In this document: positions 34,577-42,560 of the stretch, piece by piece
Numbering within the stretch: the stretch's first letter is position 1
How the letters are laid out: every line of letters starts with the position of its first letter
Position numbers and translations under genes: made by a program
Notes under the pieces: generated by a model
Database searches by the model: none
What the model was told of the DNA's origin: nothing
Seen by the model: only the letters and a program-made list of their open reading frames with translations
Source: Sphingobacteriales bacterium
GTDB lineage: Bacteria; Bacteroidota; Bacteroidia; Chitinophagales; Chitinophagaceae
Reading direction: 5' to 3'
Length of the DNA: 64,000 nt
NCBI GenBank assembly: GCA_016200915.1
Contig: JACQDV010000057.1
Coordinates: 27,722-91,721 of the forward strand

Positions 34577-37441
34577 ATGAGAAAAAGCACTCGCTCTTTC
34601 GCTTGCTTGTTATTAGCATGCCTTATAAGCTTGACTTCGATCGCACAAAGTGTTACTATCACTGGTAATGTAAAAAATGGTTCAACCAAAGAAAATGTTG
34701 CTGCAGTATCTGTAGTTGTAAAAGGAACAACCATTGGCTCCTTTACCGATGATAATGGTAATTTCAAATTAACAGTAGCTAAGCTTCCTGTAACATTAGT
34801 CATTTCATCTGTCGGTTTCGAAAAAAAAGAAGTAACTGTTTCAGGTGCTGAAAAAGTATCTGTTGAATTAACAGCAGTTTCTTCATTGGGACAGGAAGTG
34901 GTAGTAGCTGCTACCCGTACTTCTACCCGTTTACTCGAATCTCCTGTTTCTATTGAAAGAGTTGGTACAGCCGCCATTCGCAATGCCACGGCCGCCAGCT
35001 ATTACGACATTTTAAGAAATGCCAAAGGGGTTGACGTAACTAACTCCAGTTTAACTTTTACTACTGTTAGTACCCGTGGTTTTAACGGTAGCGGTAGTGC
35101 CCGTGTAAACCAGGTGGTAGATGGAATGGATAACCAGGCTCCGGGTTTAAACTTTTCAGTTGGTAATATTGTAGGTGTTACCGAACTGGACGTTGAAAGT
35201 ATGGAATTACTTCCCGGCGCATCATCAGCATTATATGGCCCGGGTGGTATGAATGGAACGGTGCTTATTAACAGTAAGAACCCTTTCAAATACCAGGGTT
35301 TAAGTGCACAGGTTAAAACTGGTATGATGCATACTGACCAACGTGAAAGACCAACCGGAGCTTATCATGATTGGTCTGTTAGATGGGGTAAAGTAATAGG
35401 AGAAAGATTAGCTTTTAAAATAAATGCACAATTAATACAAGCGAAAGACTGGATTGGGGATGATTACAGAAACTATTCCCGTTTAGGCTCTACAGGTGCA
35501 GTAATTCCCGGAACAAGAGCTACCGATCCGAATTATGATGGTATAAATGTTTATGGTGACGAAACAACCCGTAATCTTCGCAGTGTTCCAACTTCCGGAG
35601 GTAACGTTGATATTTTTGGAGCCGTTGCAGCCGCCATTGGTCAACAGCAGCCAACCGCAGTTCCGGTATTAAATTATATCGTTTCTTCCTTACCCGGAGC
35701 AATGAATGTTTCCCGTACTGGTTATACTGAAAGAGAATTACTCGATAACAATACAACTAACTTCAAATTGTCTGGCGGTATATTTTATAAATTAACAAAC
35801 AAAATTGAAGCATCATGGTTAACCAACTGGGGAACTGGTAATACAGTTTATACTGGTAGTGAACGTTACTCTATTAAAGATTTTAAAATGGGGCAGCATA
35901 AACTGGAGTTCAAATCAAAGAACTGGTTTTTGCGTGGTTACACCACACAGGAAAATGCAGGTGGTTCACATAACTCAACCATCACCGCACAATTGTTTAA
36001 TGAAGCATGGAAACCCAGCGCTACCTGGTTTCAGCAATATGCTCAAGGTTATTTAGTACAGGAGCTGACTGACTGGACTACTGCTTACACAATTGCATTA
36101 CAGGGTGGACAAAGCCAGGCACAAGCACAGGCAACTGCCTTTAATGCTATTGCTACTACCAGTCCTCTTAAATATCATAATGTGGGAAGGACAGCAGCTG
36201 ATGTAGGTCGCCCCGTTTCAGGTTCTGATCAATTCCGTTCTTTATACCAGCAGGTTACTTCTTCACCAATTCCTATTGGAGGTTTATTACTGGATAGAAG
36301 TGATTTATGGGGTGCTGAAGGTCAGTACAACTTCCAGGATGTTATTAAAGTAGTTGATGTACTGGTTGGTGCTAACTGGAAACAATATGTATTGAATTCT
36401 AAAGGAACATTGTTTATTGATTATAACGGTCCAATCAAGATCAATGAATATGGTGCTTATGTTCAATTAACCAAACGTTTATTGAACGAAAAATTAATTC
36501 TTTCTGCTTCCGGCCGTTACGATAAAAATGAAAACTTTAAAGAAAGATTTACTCCAAGAGCAACCGCTGTAATTAAAGTGGCTAAAAACAATAACATCCG
36601 CTTATCTTACCAAACTGCTTATCGTTTCCCAACTACACAGCAGCAATATATTAACCTGGTGGTGGGTAGTGGTGTATTTTTAGCAGGTGGTTTGCCATGG
36701 GTACAGGACTTGTATAATTTGAAAAATAATCCTGGTTTCCAGTTAGAAAATGTTTTAGCAGGAAACTTTACTCCGTATAAGTTCAAGGAATTTAAGCCGG
36801 AAGTAGCCACTACTTATGAGATTGGCTATAAGAGCCTGGTTAAAAATAAACTGTTAATTGATGCATATAGCTATTATGGAAACTATAAAGATTTTATTGG
36901 TCGTATAGTATTGTTACAGCGTAAAGCTGGTGCACCACAATCGCAGTTAGATTATCTTGACCTGGCAAGTGCTTCAAAACGCAATGCCATTGGCATTGTA
37001 ACTAACAGCGATACTAAAGTTACTACCTGGGGATGGGGATTTGGCATGGATTATAACTTTGTTAAGTACTGGAACTTTAATTTAAATGTATCTTCTGATA
37101 ATATTGAAGATGTACCTACTGGTTTTGTTAGCAACTTTAATACACCTAAATACCGTTATAATATTGGATTAACCAATACAGGCTTAGGAAAAACAAAACA
37201 ATTAGGTTTTAGCGTAAACCTGCGTTGGCAGGATGAAGTGAAATATGAAAGCGATTTTGCCAACGATAATTTACCTGCATTTAATGTAATAGATGCACAG
37301 ATTAACTATAAAGTGCCACAAATTAAGTCAGTATTTAAAATTGGCGCCAATAACCTGCTGAATAAATACTACCGCAATGGTGTGGGTAACCCGGCTATTG
37401 GTGGTTTGTATTATGTTAGCTTCGGTTACAACGTATTTTAA
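34577..37441 (+). CDS. TonB-dependent receptor, no SusD partner
   Basis: A 954-residue outer-membrane receptor. From the ATG at 34577 it has a signal peptide (ending LTSIAQ), a carboxypeptidase D regulatory-like domain (about 22-100, with VTITGNVKNGSTKENVAAV), a plug domain (about 105-235, VSTRGFNGSGSARVNQVVDG and LLPGASSALYGPGGMNGTVL) and a long barrel ending YYVSFGYNVF. The frame also opens at 34553, but the signal peptide favours 34577. No SusD-like lipoprotein follows, so a glycan substrate is not implied. A strong terminator ends the gene. The substrate is unknown. Confidence 0.9.
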   Translation: MRKSTRSFACLLLACLISLTSIAQSVTITGNVKNGSTKENVAAVSVVVKGTTIGSFTDDNGNFKLTVAKLPVTLVISSVGFEKKEVTVSGAEKVSVELTAVSSLGQEVVVAATRTSTRLLESPVSIERVGTAAIRNATAASYYDILRNAKGVDVTNSSLTFTTVSTRGFNGSGSARVNQVVDGMDNQAPGLNFSVGNIVGVTELDVESMELLPGASSALYGPGGMNGTVLINSKNPFKYQGLSAQVKTGMMHTDQRERPTGAYHDWSVRWGKVIGERLAFKINAQLIQAKDWIGDDYRNYSRLGSTGAVIPGTRATDPNYDGINVYGDETTRNLRSVPTSGGNVDIFGAVAAAIGQQQPTAVPVLNYIVSSLPGAMNVSRTGYTERELLDNNTTNFKLSGGIFYKLTNKIEASWLTNWGTGNTVYTGSERYSIKDFKMGQHKLEFKSKNWFLRGYTTQENAGGSHNSTITAQLFNEAWKPSATWFQQYAQGYLVQELTDWTTAYTIALQGGQSQAQAQATAFNAIATTSPLKYHNVGRTAADVGRPVSGSDQFRSLYQQVTSSPIPIGGLLLDRSDLWGAEGQYNFQDVIKVVDVLVGANWKQYVLNSKGTLFIDYNGPIKINEYGAYVQLTKRLLNEKLILSASGRYDKNENFKERFTPRATAVIKVAKNNNIRLSYQTAYRFPTTQQQYINLVVGSGVFLAGGLPWVQDLYNLKNNPGFQLENVLAGNFTPYKFKEFKPEVATTYEIGYKSLVKNKLLIDAYSYYGNYKDFIGRIVLLQRKAGAPQSQLDYLDLASASKRNAIGIVTNSDTKVTTWGWGFGMDYNFVKYWNFNLNVSSDNIEDVPTGFVSNFNTPKYRYNIGLTNTGLGKTKQLGFSVNLRWQDEVKYESDFANDNLPAFNVIDAQINYKVPQIKSVFKIGANNLLNKYYRNGVGNPAIGGLYYVSFGYNVF

Positions 37442-37461
37442 TAGAATAATTATTCTGATAG

Positions 37462-37490
37462 AAAGGCTGTCATAATTGACAGCCTTTTTT
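37462..37490 (+). terminator. terminator after TonB receptor
   Basis: A stem AAAGGCTGTCA / TGACAGCCTTT is followed by TTTTGTT 20 bp after the receptor stop. Confidence 0.88.
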
Positions 37491-37535
37491 GTTAAATCTG
37501 CTTTTGCCGGTTGCATTATGTATCGGCATACTGAT

Positions 37536-37543
37536 TAAATTTG
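37536..37543 (+). promoter_or_regulatory. candidate -7 box for the EVE-domain gene
   Basis: TAAATTTG fits TANNTTTG, with GTTG 22 bp upstream as a poor -33 element. The transcript would start about 13 nt before the ATG. Confidence 0.4.
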
Positions 37544-37562
37544 TTCAACTAAATTTATTGCT

Positions 37563-37973
37563 ATGGCATACTGGCTGGTAAAATCAGAACCTTCTACTTA
37601 CAGTTGGGAACAATTAGTAAAAGATAAACAAACCATGTGGGACGGCGTACGTAACTATGCGGCCCGGCTTCATTTAAAAGGAATGAAGAAAGGTGATGAG
37701 GTATTGTTTTATCACAGCAATGAAGGAACAGAAATTGTTGGTATAGCTAAAGTGGCCAAAGAGTTTTATCCCGATCCCACTACAGAGGATGATACATGGG
37801 TGGTGGTAGATTTGAAACCGTACAAGAAAATAAAAAAGCCTGTAACGTTGGCGCAGGTAAAAGCAGATAAACGTTTGGCCAATATGGCACTCGTTCGTTT
37901 AGGAAGATTAAGTGTGCAGCCAGTTACAGATACTGAGTGGGAGATAATTATGGAATTGGGGGGGATGAAATAG
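37563..37973 (+). CDS. EVE domain protein
   Basis: A 136-residue PUA-like protein. The family opening YWLVKSEPSTYSWEQL, the central WDGVRNYAARLHLKGMKKGD and VLFYHSNEGTEIVGIAKVAK, then the closing MALVRLGRLSVQPVTDTEW are all typical. EVE domains bind modified bases or RNA in some systems and may sit in restriction or quality-control proteins; this solo form has no adjacent nuclease. The stop codon TAG is part of a short run that leads into three tandem TTTGTGG heptamers. It is a likely single-gene unit. Confidence 0.92.
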   Translation: MAYWLVKSEPSTYSWEQLVKDKQTMWDGVRNYAARLHLKGMKKGDEVLFYHSNEGTEIVGIAKVAKEFYPDPTTEDDTWVVVDLKPYKKIKKPVTLAQVKADKRLANMALVRLGRLSVQPVTDTEWEIIMELGGMK

Positions 37974-37980
37974 TTTATAG

Positions 37981-38001
37981 TTTGTGGTTTGTGGTTTGTG
38001 G
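37981..38001. repeat. three tandem TTTGTGG heptamers after the EVE gene
   Basis: TTTGTGG is repeated three times exactly, preceded by the similar TAGTTTATAG, so the repeat begins at the stop codon. The rest of the 330-bp gap to 38304 holds nothing recognisable apart from AT-rich sequence. Confidence 0.85.
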
Positions 38002-38303
38002 TGTAAATCAAATCTGCAAATTATAACAATCAAACAATTTAACGATCAACCCACAATCATTATATGTCATCAAAATGCCCTTCAAAAAATTTTAACACAT
38101 AACGCAGGTTACTTTTTGTAAGCTCACTGTATTATTTACTGCTGATGTAATTAACTGCAGATAATTTCTCCTCAGTCTAACCTCGTGTTCTCCATCCAAT
38201 GATTGTATGCTGTGCGAAAGCAGCCGGTTATTAAAACATTTTCCGGTTTTTGATTTATGTAATTCAACCGCATTTTAATCTTATAACCATAAAAAGCATA
38301 GTC

Positions 38304-39224
38304 ATGAAAAATTTTAAACTAACTGCTGCTATAGCAGTAAGTATGGTATTGTTTTTTGTTTCCTGTGATCGAAATAGCGAACGTGCAAAAGCACCCGATA
38401 CTTCGATTGCTGAATTAAGCAGAAAAATTGAAAATAATGCTGAAGCCGATAACGCTGTCGCCGATACAACGGCTACAGTAACTCCCCAGGAAGAGCAAAA
38501 AACTGAAAAACCTTCTCCACCAAAAAAGATAGATGTTCCAGAACCTAAAATTGATTGGGATAAAAAAATAATTAAGACAGCCACACTGCGACTGGAGCTG
38601 AAAGATTACAAAGCATACAATGATAAAGTGAGAACTGTTGTAAAACAATTTGGCGGTTATATAGCCAATGAAGAACAAACACAAAACGATTACCAGATTG
38701 AAAATGCAGTTACCATAAAAGTACCTGTTGATCAGTTTGAGAATGCAATGAATACTTTACCTGTGAATGATTCAAAAGTGATGGAACGAAAAATTACTTC
38801 TGAAGATGTGACTACAGAATATGTGGATGTAAAATCAAGGTTGGCTTCACAGAAACAGGTGCTTGCTAAATACCTGGAATTTTTGAAGCAGGCAAAGAAT
38901 ATGGAAGAGACGCTGCAGGTACAAAATGAAATCAACGATATACAAGAGAATATAGAATCTGCTGCTGGTCGTGCTGAATATCTAAGTCATGCTGCTGCCT
39001 TCAGTACCATCAATCTTACTTATTACCAGTTAACCAACGGGGCAATAAGTCCCGATAATACCTCATCATTTTTCTATAAGTTCAAAGATGCTTTAAAAAC
39101 AGGATTGAATGGAATTGATGATTTTGTTTTGATGATAGCCGTACTCTGGCCTCTTTTATTACTTGCCATTACCGGTTTCTTTCTTTACCGCAAGTTGAGA
39201 AAGAAAACTATCCGTACTGCTTAA
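38304..39224 (+). CDS. DUF4349 membrane lipoprotein
   Basis: A 306-residue protein starting at the ATG at 38304 (signal and lipobox VLFFVSC). A Pro/Glu-rich linker (TPQEEQKTEKPSPPKK) is followed by the DUF4349 domain: IIKTATLRLELKDYKAYNDK, a coiled-coil (VDVKSRLASQKQVLAKYLEF then EETLQVQNEINDIQENIESA) and AAFSTINLTYYQL. A C-terminal membrane span (FVLMIAVLWPLLLLAITGFF) and basic tail complete it. Family members are often anchored coiled-coil proteins of unknown role in the envelope. It ends near an inverted repeat that lies just before the sirtuin gene. Confidence 0.85.
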   Translation: MKNFKLTAAIAVSMVLFFVSCDRNSERAKAPDTSIAELSRKIENNAEADNAVADTTATVTPQEEQKTEKPSPPKKIDVPEPKIDWDKKIIKTATLRLELKDYKAYNDKVRTVVKQFGGYIANEEQTQNDYQIENAVTIKVPVDQFENAMNTLPVNDSKVMERKITSEDVTTEYVDVKSRLASQKQVLAKYLEFLKQAKNMEETLQVQNEINDIQENIESAAGRAEYLSHAAAFSTINLTYYQLTNGAISPDNTSSFFYKFKDALKTGLNGIDDFVLMIAVLWPLLLLAITGFFLYRKLRKKTIRTA

Positions 39225-39239
39225 CCTGGCAATAGTTGA

Positions 39240-39299
39240 AAACCTCACAGGTTTGAAGAGAATGATGTTGAAAAGCTTTTGAAGAAACCTGTGAGGTTT
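39240..39299. repeat. AAACCTCACAGGTTT inverted repeat
   Basis: Perfect 15-bp arms at 39240-39254 and 39285-39299 with a 30-bp loop. The same arms recur at 52675-52741 and a related one at 47667-47701, making it a dispersed family. It partly overlaps a longer frame extending upstream from the sirtuin start. Confidence 0.85.
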
Positions 39300-39326
39300 A
39301 CCTTTCAGCTTTTCTTATTTTTGATT

Positions 39327-40019
39327 ATGCCCAAAAAGAAATTAGTTGTACTCACCGGCGCCGGCATCAGTGCAGAAAGCGGATTAAAAACATTTCGTGA
39401 CAGCGATGGTTTATGGGAAGGTTATGATATTGAAGACGTGGCTACACCCATGGCGTGGAGAAGAAATCCTCAATTAGTATTGGACTTTTATAATTACAGA
39501 AGAAAAAATGTGCTGGATGCAGTACCCAATGCCGCCCATCATGGAATTGCTGAACTGGAGAATGATTTTGATGTAACCATCATCACACAAAATATAGATG
39601 ACCTGCATGAAAGAGCTGGTTCAACTAAAGTGCTTCACCTGCATGGTGAAATATTTAAAATGCGGAGTGAAATGGATGAAGAATTAGTTTATGAAATAAA
39701 GGGTGATATTAAATTAGGCGATAAAGCTGAAGATGGTGCACAACTGCGTCCGCATATTGTATGGTTTCATGAAGCAGTGCCGATGATTGAGGTGGCCGTT
39801 CCATTAGTGTATAGTGCGGATATATTTGTAGTGGTAGGAACTTCATTAGTGGTTTATCCTGCTGCCGGACTGGTGAATTATGCTCAGCATACTGTTCCAA
39901 AGTTTATTGTTGATAAAAAAATTCCTTACACTTCCTCGGTTTATAATCTCACTACGATAGAAAAACCAGCAACAGAAGGAGTGAAGGAATTGACTTTGTT
40001 GTTAAAGGGCTTATTGTAG
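39327..40019 (+). CDS. Sir2-family NAD-dependent protein deacylase without zinc cysteines
   Basis: A 230-residue sirtuin. The preferred start is the ATG at 39327 (PKKKLVVLTGAGISAESG). NAD-binding motifs are GAGISAESGLKTFRD, TQNIDDLHERAGS and the catalytic-His HLHGEIF. A FYNYRRKNV stretch gives the Tyr-x-x-Arg pair that selects malonyl/succinyl groups in CobB/SIRT5-type enzymes. The usual four zinc cysteines are absent; the region reads KMRSEMDEELVYEIKGD. The WFGE motif reads WFHEAVP. A second copy of its C-terminal coding end (EGVKELPELLKQYRD) lies after the 75-bp repeat at 40120-40165. Confidence 0.9.
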   Translation: MPKKKLVVLTGAGISAESGLKTFRDSDGLWEGYDIEDVATPMAWRRNPQLVLDFYNYRRKNVLDAVPNAAHHGIAELENDFDVTIITQNIDDLHERAGSTKVLHLHGEIFKMRSEMDEELVYEIKGDIKLGDKAEDGAQLRPHIVWFHEAVPMIEVAVPLVYSADIFVVVGTSLVVYPAAGLVNYAQHTVPKFIVDKKIPYTSSVYNLTTIEKPATEGVKELTLLLKGLL

Positions 40020-40028
40020 GTGCGGCAC

Positions 40029-40103
40029 AAGGTCGGCACCGAAGGTCAGACCGTAAATCAATGCAGTTAATACGGTCAGACTGGGACCGTCAGACCGGGT
40101 GAA
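40029..40103. repeat. 75-bp repeat, copy A (direct repeat with copy B)
   Basis: Begins GGTCGGCACCGAAGGTCAGA and contains further GGTCAGAC / GACCGTCAGACC elements. Copy B at 41093-41166 is nearly identical and in the same orientation. Together they bracket the metalloprotease-like gene. The bases just after copy A (40120-40165) are a diverged duplicate of the sirtuin 3' end. Confidence 0.88.
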
Positions 40104-40158
40104 CAATCTTAAAGCCAGGCAGGAGTGAAAGAATTGCCCGAATTATTAAAGCAGTATC

Positions 40159-41028
40159 GTGATTAGTTTGTTGTCTGGAAATTTTGTTTGTAATATTTAT
40201 CAGTTGCCAGCGACATACTTTCAAAAACTTCCTGTGAAATTATCGTTTAAATCAAATCGTCTTTTCGTTTCCCGTTTATGGAAAGTGTTTTTATTATTCA
40301 CTCTCCTTCTTTTGGGATTAATATTGATAATGCTCTTCCCACAAATGCTGTATGCTGGGAAGACAGCTATCAAACAAGTGAATATTTATTCTGCCAGTAA
40401 ATACTCCGGAGAATATAATCTTGCTATAGAGCAGGCATTAAATCTGGTTAAACAATCTGAATTGTATGATGAGGATTTTAAGTTTAATCTTTTCTTAGAT
40501 GGAGGAAAGTCAGCAGGATATTTATTAAAACAAACAATGGGTGATGCTTATGCCTGGGGATATTACCATAATGTAGTAATTAATAAAGATGCAGTAGTTG
40601 ATGGTGATTGGCTTAAACTGCGGAATTACCAGCGGCATTTTGCAAGAACACTGGCGCATGAAATGATTCATTGTCTTGAAGTAAATAAATTAGGTTGGTT
40701 GCATTCTAAACCACTAAAGCAATTGCCTGATTGGAAATGGGAAGGATATGCTGAATATATCGCTTACAAATCAGCAACAAAAGATGAAAAGATTATCCTA
40801 AAAGATAATATCGGGTTTATGATGCATTGTATTAATGAAAAGAAAGACTGGATTGAAGTTTCAGTTGATCAAGGGAAAACATATACCAGCCTCAACTATT
40901 TAAAAGGATGGCTCATGGTTAAATACTTGATAGATATAAAGAAGTTTTCTTTTACAGAATTAATGGATAATGTCCACACCGAGGAAACTGTGTTGCCCAA
41001 AATGATGGAATGGTATAAAATGCAATAA
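40159..41028 (+). CDS. membrane-anchored HExxH metalloprotease-like protein
   Basis: A 289-residue protein not assigned to a named family. One membrane span lies at about 41-63 (WKVFLLFTLLLLGLILIML). The outer domain holds a gluzincin-like site: HEMIH at 167-171 and a downstream Glu in WEGYAEYIAY at 195 or 199. This supports zinc peptidase activity but no substrate is known. The start is uncertain; GTG at 40159 opens the frame, and GTG at 40234 or later would still keep the span. It is the only gene between 75-bp direct repeats, and its neighbours have other functions, so it may be a movable unit. Confidence 0.7.
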   Translation: MISLLSGNFVCNIYQLPATYFQKLPVKLSFKSNRLFVSRLWKVFLLFTLLLLGLILIMLFPQMLYAGKTAIKQVNIYSASKYSGEYNLAIEQALNLVKQSELYDEDFKFNLFLDGGKSAGYLLKQTMGDAYAWGYYHNVVINKDAVVDGDWLKLRNYQRHFARTLAHEMIHCLEVNKLGWLHSKPLKQLPDWKWEGYAEYIAYKSATKDEKIILKDNIGFMMHCINEKKDWIEVSVDQGKTYTSLNYLKGWLMVKYLIDIKKFSFTELMDNVHTEETVLPKMMEWYKMQ

Positions 41029-41092
41029 ACTTATTAGCGTCTTCATTAACCGCCAGACTCCCGCTACTGCGGGATTCAGACGGAGACTGCAT

Positions 41093-41166
41093 AAGGTCGG
41101 CACCGAAGGTCAGACCGTAAATCAATGCGAGTAATGCGGTCAGACGGGGACTGTCGGACCGGGTGT
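41093..41166. repeat. 75-bp repeat, copy B
   Basis: Nearly the same as 40029-40103 in the same direction, starting AAGGTCGGCACCGAAGGTCA and ending GGACCGGGTGTGAA. Flanks on both sides include GGATTCAGACGG, hinting that the repeat sits in a larger degenerate array (41055-41190). Confidence 0.85.
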
Positions 41167-41181
41167 GAATAATCGCCGGAT

Positions 41182-42462
41182 TCAGACGGTTGTAGTTGTT
41201 TCTTTAAATACAATTCCCTGCTCAGCTAATTCTTCTAACACCGGTTCATAAATTTCTTTTACTACTGGTATTTGTATTCCTGTTAATTGAATTTTTCCCC
41301 GCAAAATTAGTTTTGCTGCAATACCTAATGGCAATCCTACTGTTTTTGCCATAGCTGTATGCAGACTATCATCACCTTTTACAATTAATGAACTGTTGAC
41401 CGTTGACCGTTGACTGTTGACCGTGTAATCAATTTCATGCAGCATAACAATCATGTCTTTATCGTGTGGCTGCATCGCTAATTTGGTTTCTAATAAATGC
41501 TGCATTACATCTGCTGAACTCTTTGCATTAGCAGGAACATTAGTTTCATCAAACAAACCTATGAACTCATACAATTCTTCATTCTCATCATTTACAAAAG
41601 GAGTAATGGCTTTGGCCCATTCTTTATACGTTAAACCTTTGGTTTGTAAATTATAAGCATCATTTGTTAAGCCAGCATCAACAATATAATCCCATGCCTT
41701 GCAATATTGAGGATAGCGCAAGGTTGTTCTTACAAATGTTTCGGCTTTATCTAAATGATAGAGCGGAATATAACTTAATGAATCACGGTTTGGATAAGTG
41801 GCCAGCACATCTAACCCCTCAATGGCGATATCATCACTGTCTTCAAAAACTTTATCATAAGGAACAGTAACAGTCTTTCCATCTTTCTTATATGTAGCGC
41901 CGGCCTTTCCTGCCATCACCACATTCCTCGGGTTCCAGCTTATTTTATAATGCCATGGATTATTATCACTTTCCGGAGCTACCAAACCTCCGCAATGTGA
42001 TTTAAAAGAAGTAACTGTTCCACCTTTTGCTTCTATTTCATGAAAGAGTTTCATGGCACTCATATGATCAATGCCCGGATCTAATCCTATCTCACATAAA
42101 AACAACAAATTATTTTCTTCAATTTTATCTTTCAGGTTGCGGATGCCTTCATCCACATAAGAAGCCGTGAGCAAATTCTTTTTCAGTTCCACACAATCAG
42201 TGGCTACCAAATAATGCAAATGTGCCGGCATCATGGAAATAACAATATCAGCAGCAGCGATTATTTCTTTGCGGGCATTGGCATCGCTAATATCTAATTG
42301 AATGGCTCTTGTATGAGCAGCTTTCTTTGTTTTACTTTCAATCAGTTCTTTACTGGCATCTGCCACCAGCAGTATCCAGTCGTATGTCCGGCCTTCTTCA
42401 ATGAGGTATTCAATTAAAACAGTGGCCGATTTTCCGGCACCAAACAACGCAATCGTTTTCAA
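41182..42462 (-). CDS. saccharopine dehydrogenase family protein (reductase type)
   Basis: A 426-residue NAD(P)-dependent dehydrogenase. The N-terminal Rossmann motif is TIALFGAGKSATVLIEYL, followed by DIVISMMPAHLHYLVA, CEIGLDPGIDHMSAMKLFH and FKSHCGGLVAPESDNNPW, all typical of saccharopine reductases/dehydrogenases of lysine metabolism. Residues about 350-362 (VNSQRSTVNSS) are encoded by four tandem GTTGACC-type heptamers (41395-41422), an in-frame repeat intrusion next to HEIDYT. Other lysine genes are absent, so the exact reaction is not fixed. It is divergent from pdhB. Confidence 0.87.
   Translation of the reverse strand: MKTIALFGAGKSATVLIEYLIEEGRTYDWILLVADASKELIESKTKKAAHTRAIQLDISDANARKEIIAAADIVISMMPAHLHYLVATDCVELKKNLLTASYVDEGIRNLKDKIEENNLLFLCEIGLDPGIDHMSAMKLFHEIEAKGGTVTSFKSHCGGLVAPESDNNPWHYKISWNPRNVVMAGKAGATYKKDGKTVTVPYDKVFEDSDDIAIEGLDVLATYPNRDSLSYIPLYHLDKAETFVRTTLRYPQYCKAWDYIVDAGLTNDAYNLQTKGLTYKEWAKAITPFVNDENEELYEFIGLFDETNVPANAKSSADVMQHLLETKLAMQPHDKDMIVMLHEIDYTVNSQRSTVNSSLIVKGDDSLHTAMAKTVGLPLGIAAKLILRGKIQLTGIQIPVVKEIYEPVLEELAEQGIVFKETTTTV
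41395..41422. repeat. four tandem heptamers inside the saccharopine dehydrogenase gene
   Basis: The plus strand reads GTTGACC, GTTGACC, GTTGACT, GTTGACC, 28 bp. Like the aroA tract it has four units with slight variation. It encodes VNSQRSTVNSS on the minus strand. Confidence 0.87.
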
Positions 42463-42504
42463 TTTTTGGTAAATTTTAGCGGCAAGCTAAGGCATTTAAC
42501 GCAA

Positions 42505-42536
42505 TTTGATTATGTGGTCATTTACCGATATTTTTG
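42505..42536 (+). promoter_or_regulatory. Bacteroidota-type promoter of pdhB
   Basis: TTTG at 42505-42508, a spacer of 20 bp and TATTTTTG at 42529-42536 match the TTTG / TANNTTTG consensus perfectly. Initiation near 42543 leaves a leader of about 18 nt to the ATG at 42561. Confidence 0.72.
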
Positions 42537-42560
42537 CTGCTCTTTAAACGAACTATTCCA

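Noticed and set aside
34577..37441. SusC/SusD-type polysaccharide locus
   Set aside because: No SusD-like lipoprotein and no glycoside hydrolase follow; the terminator is immediate.
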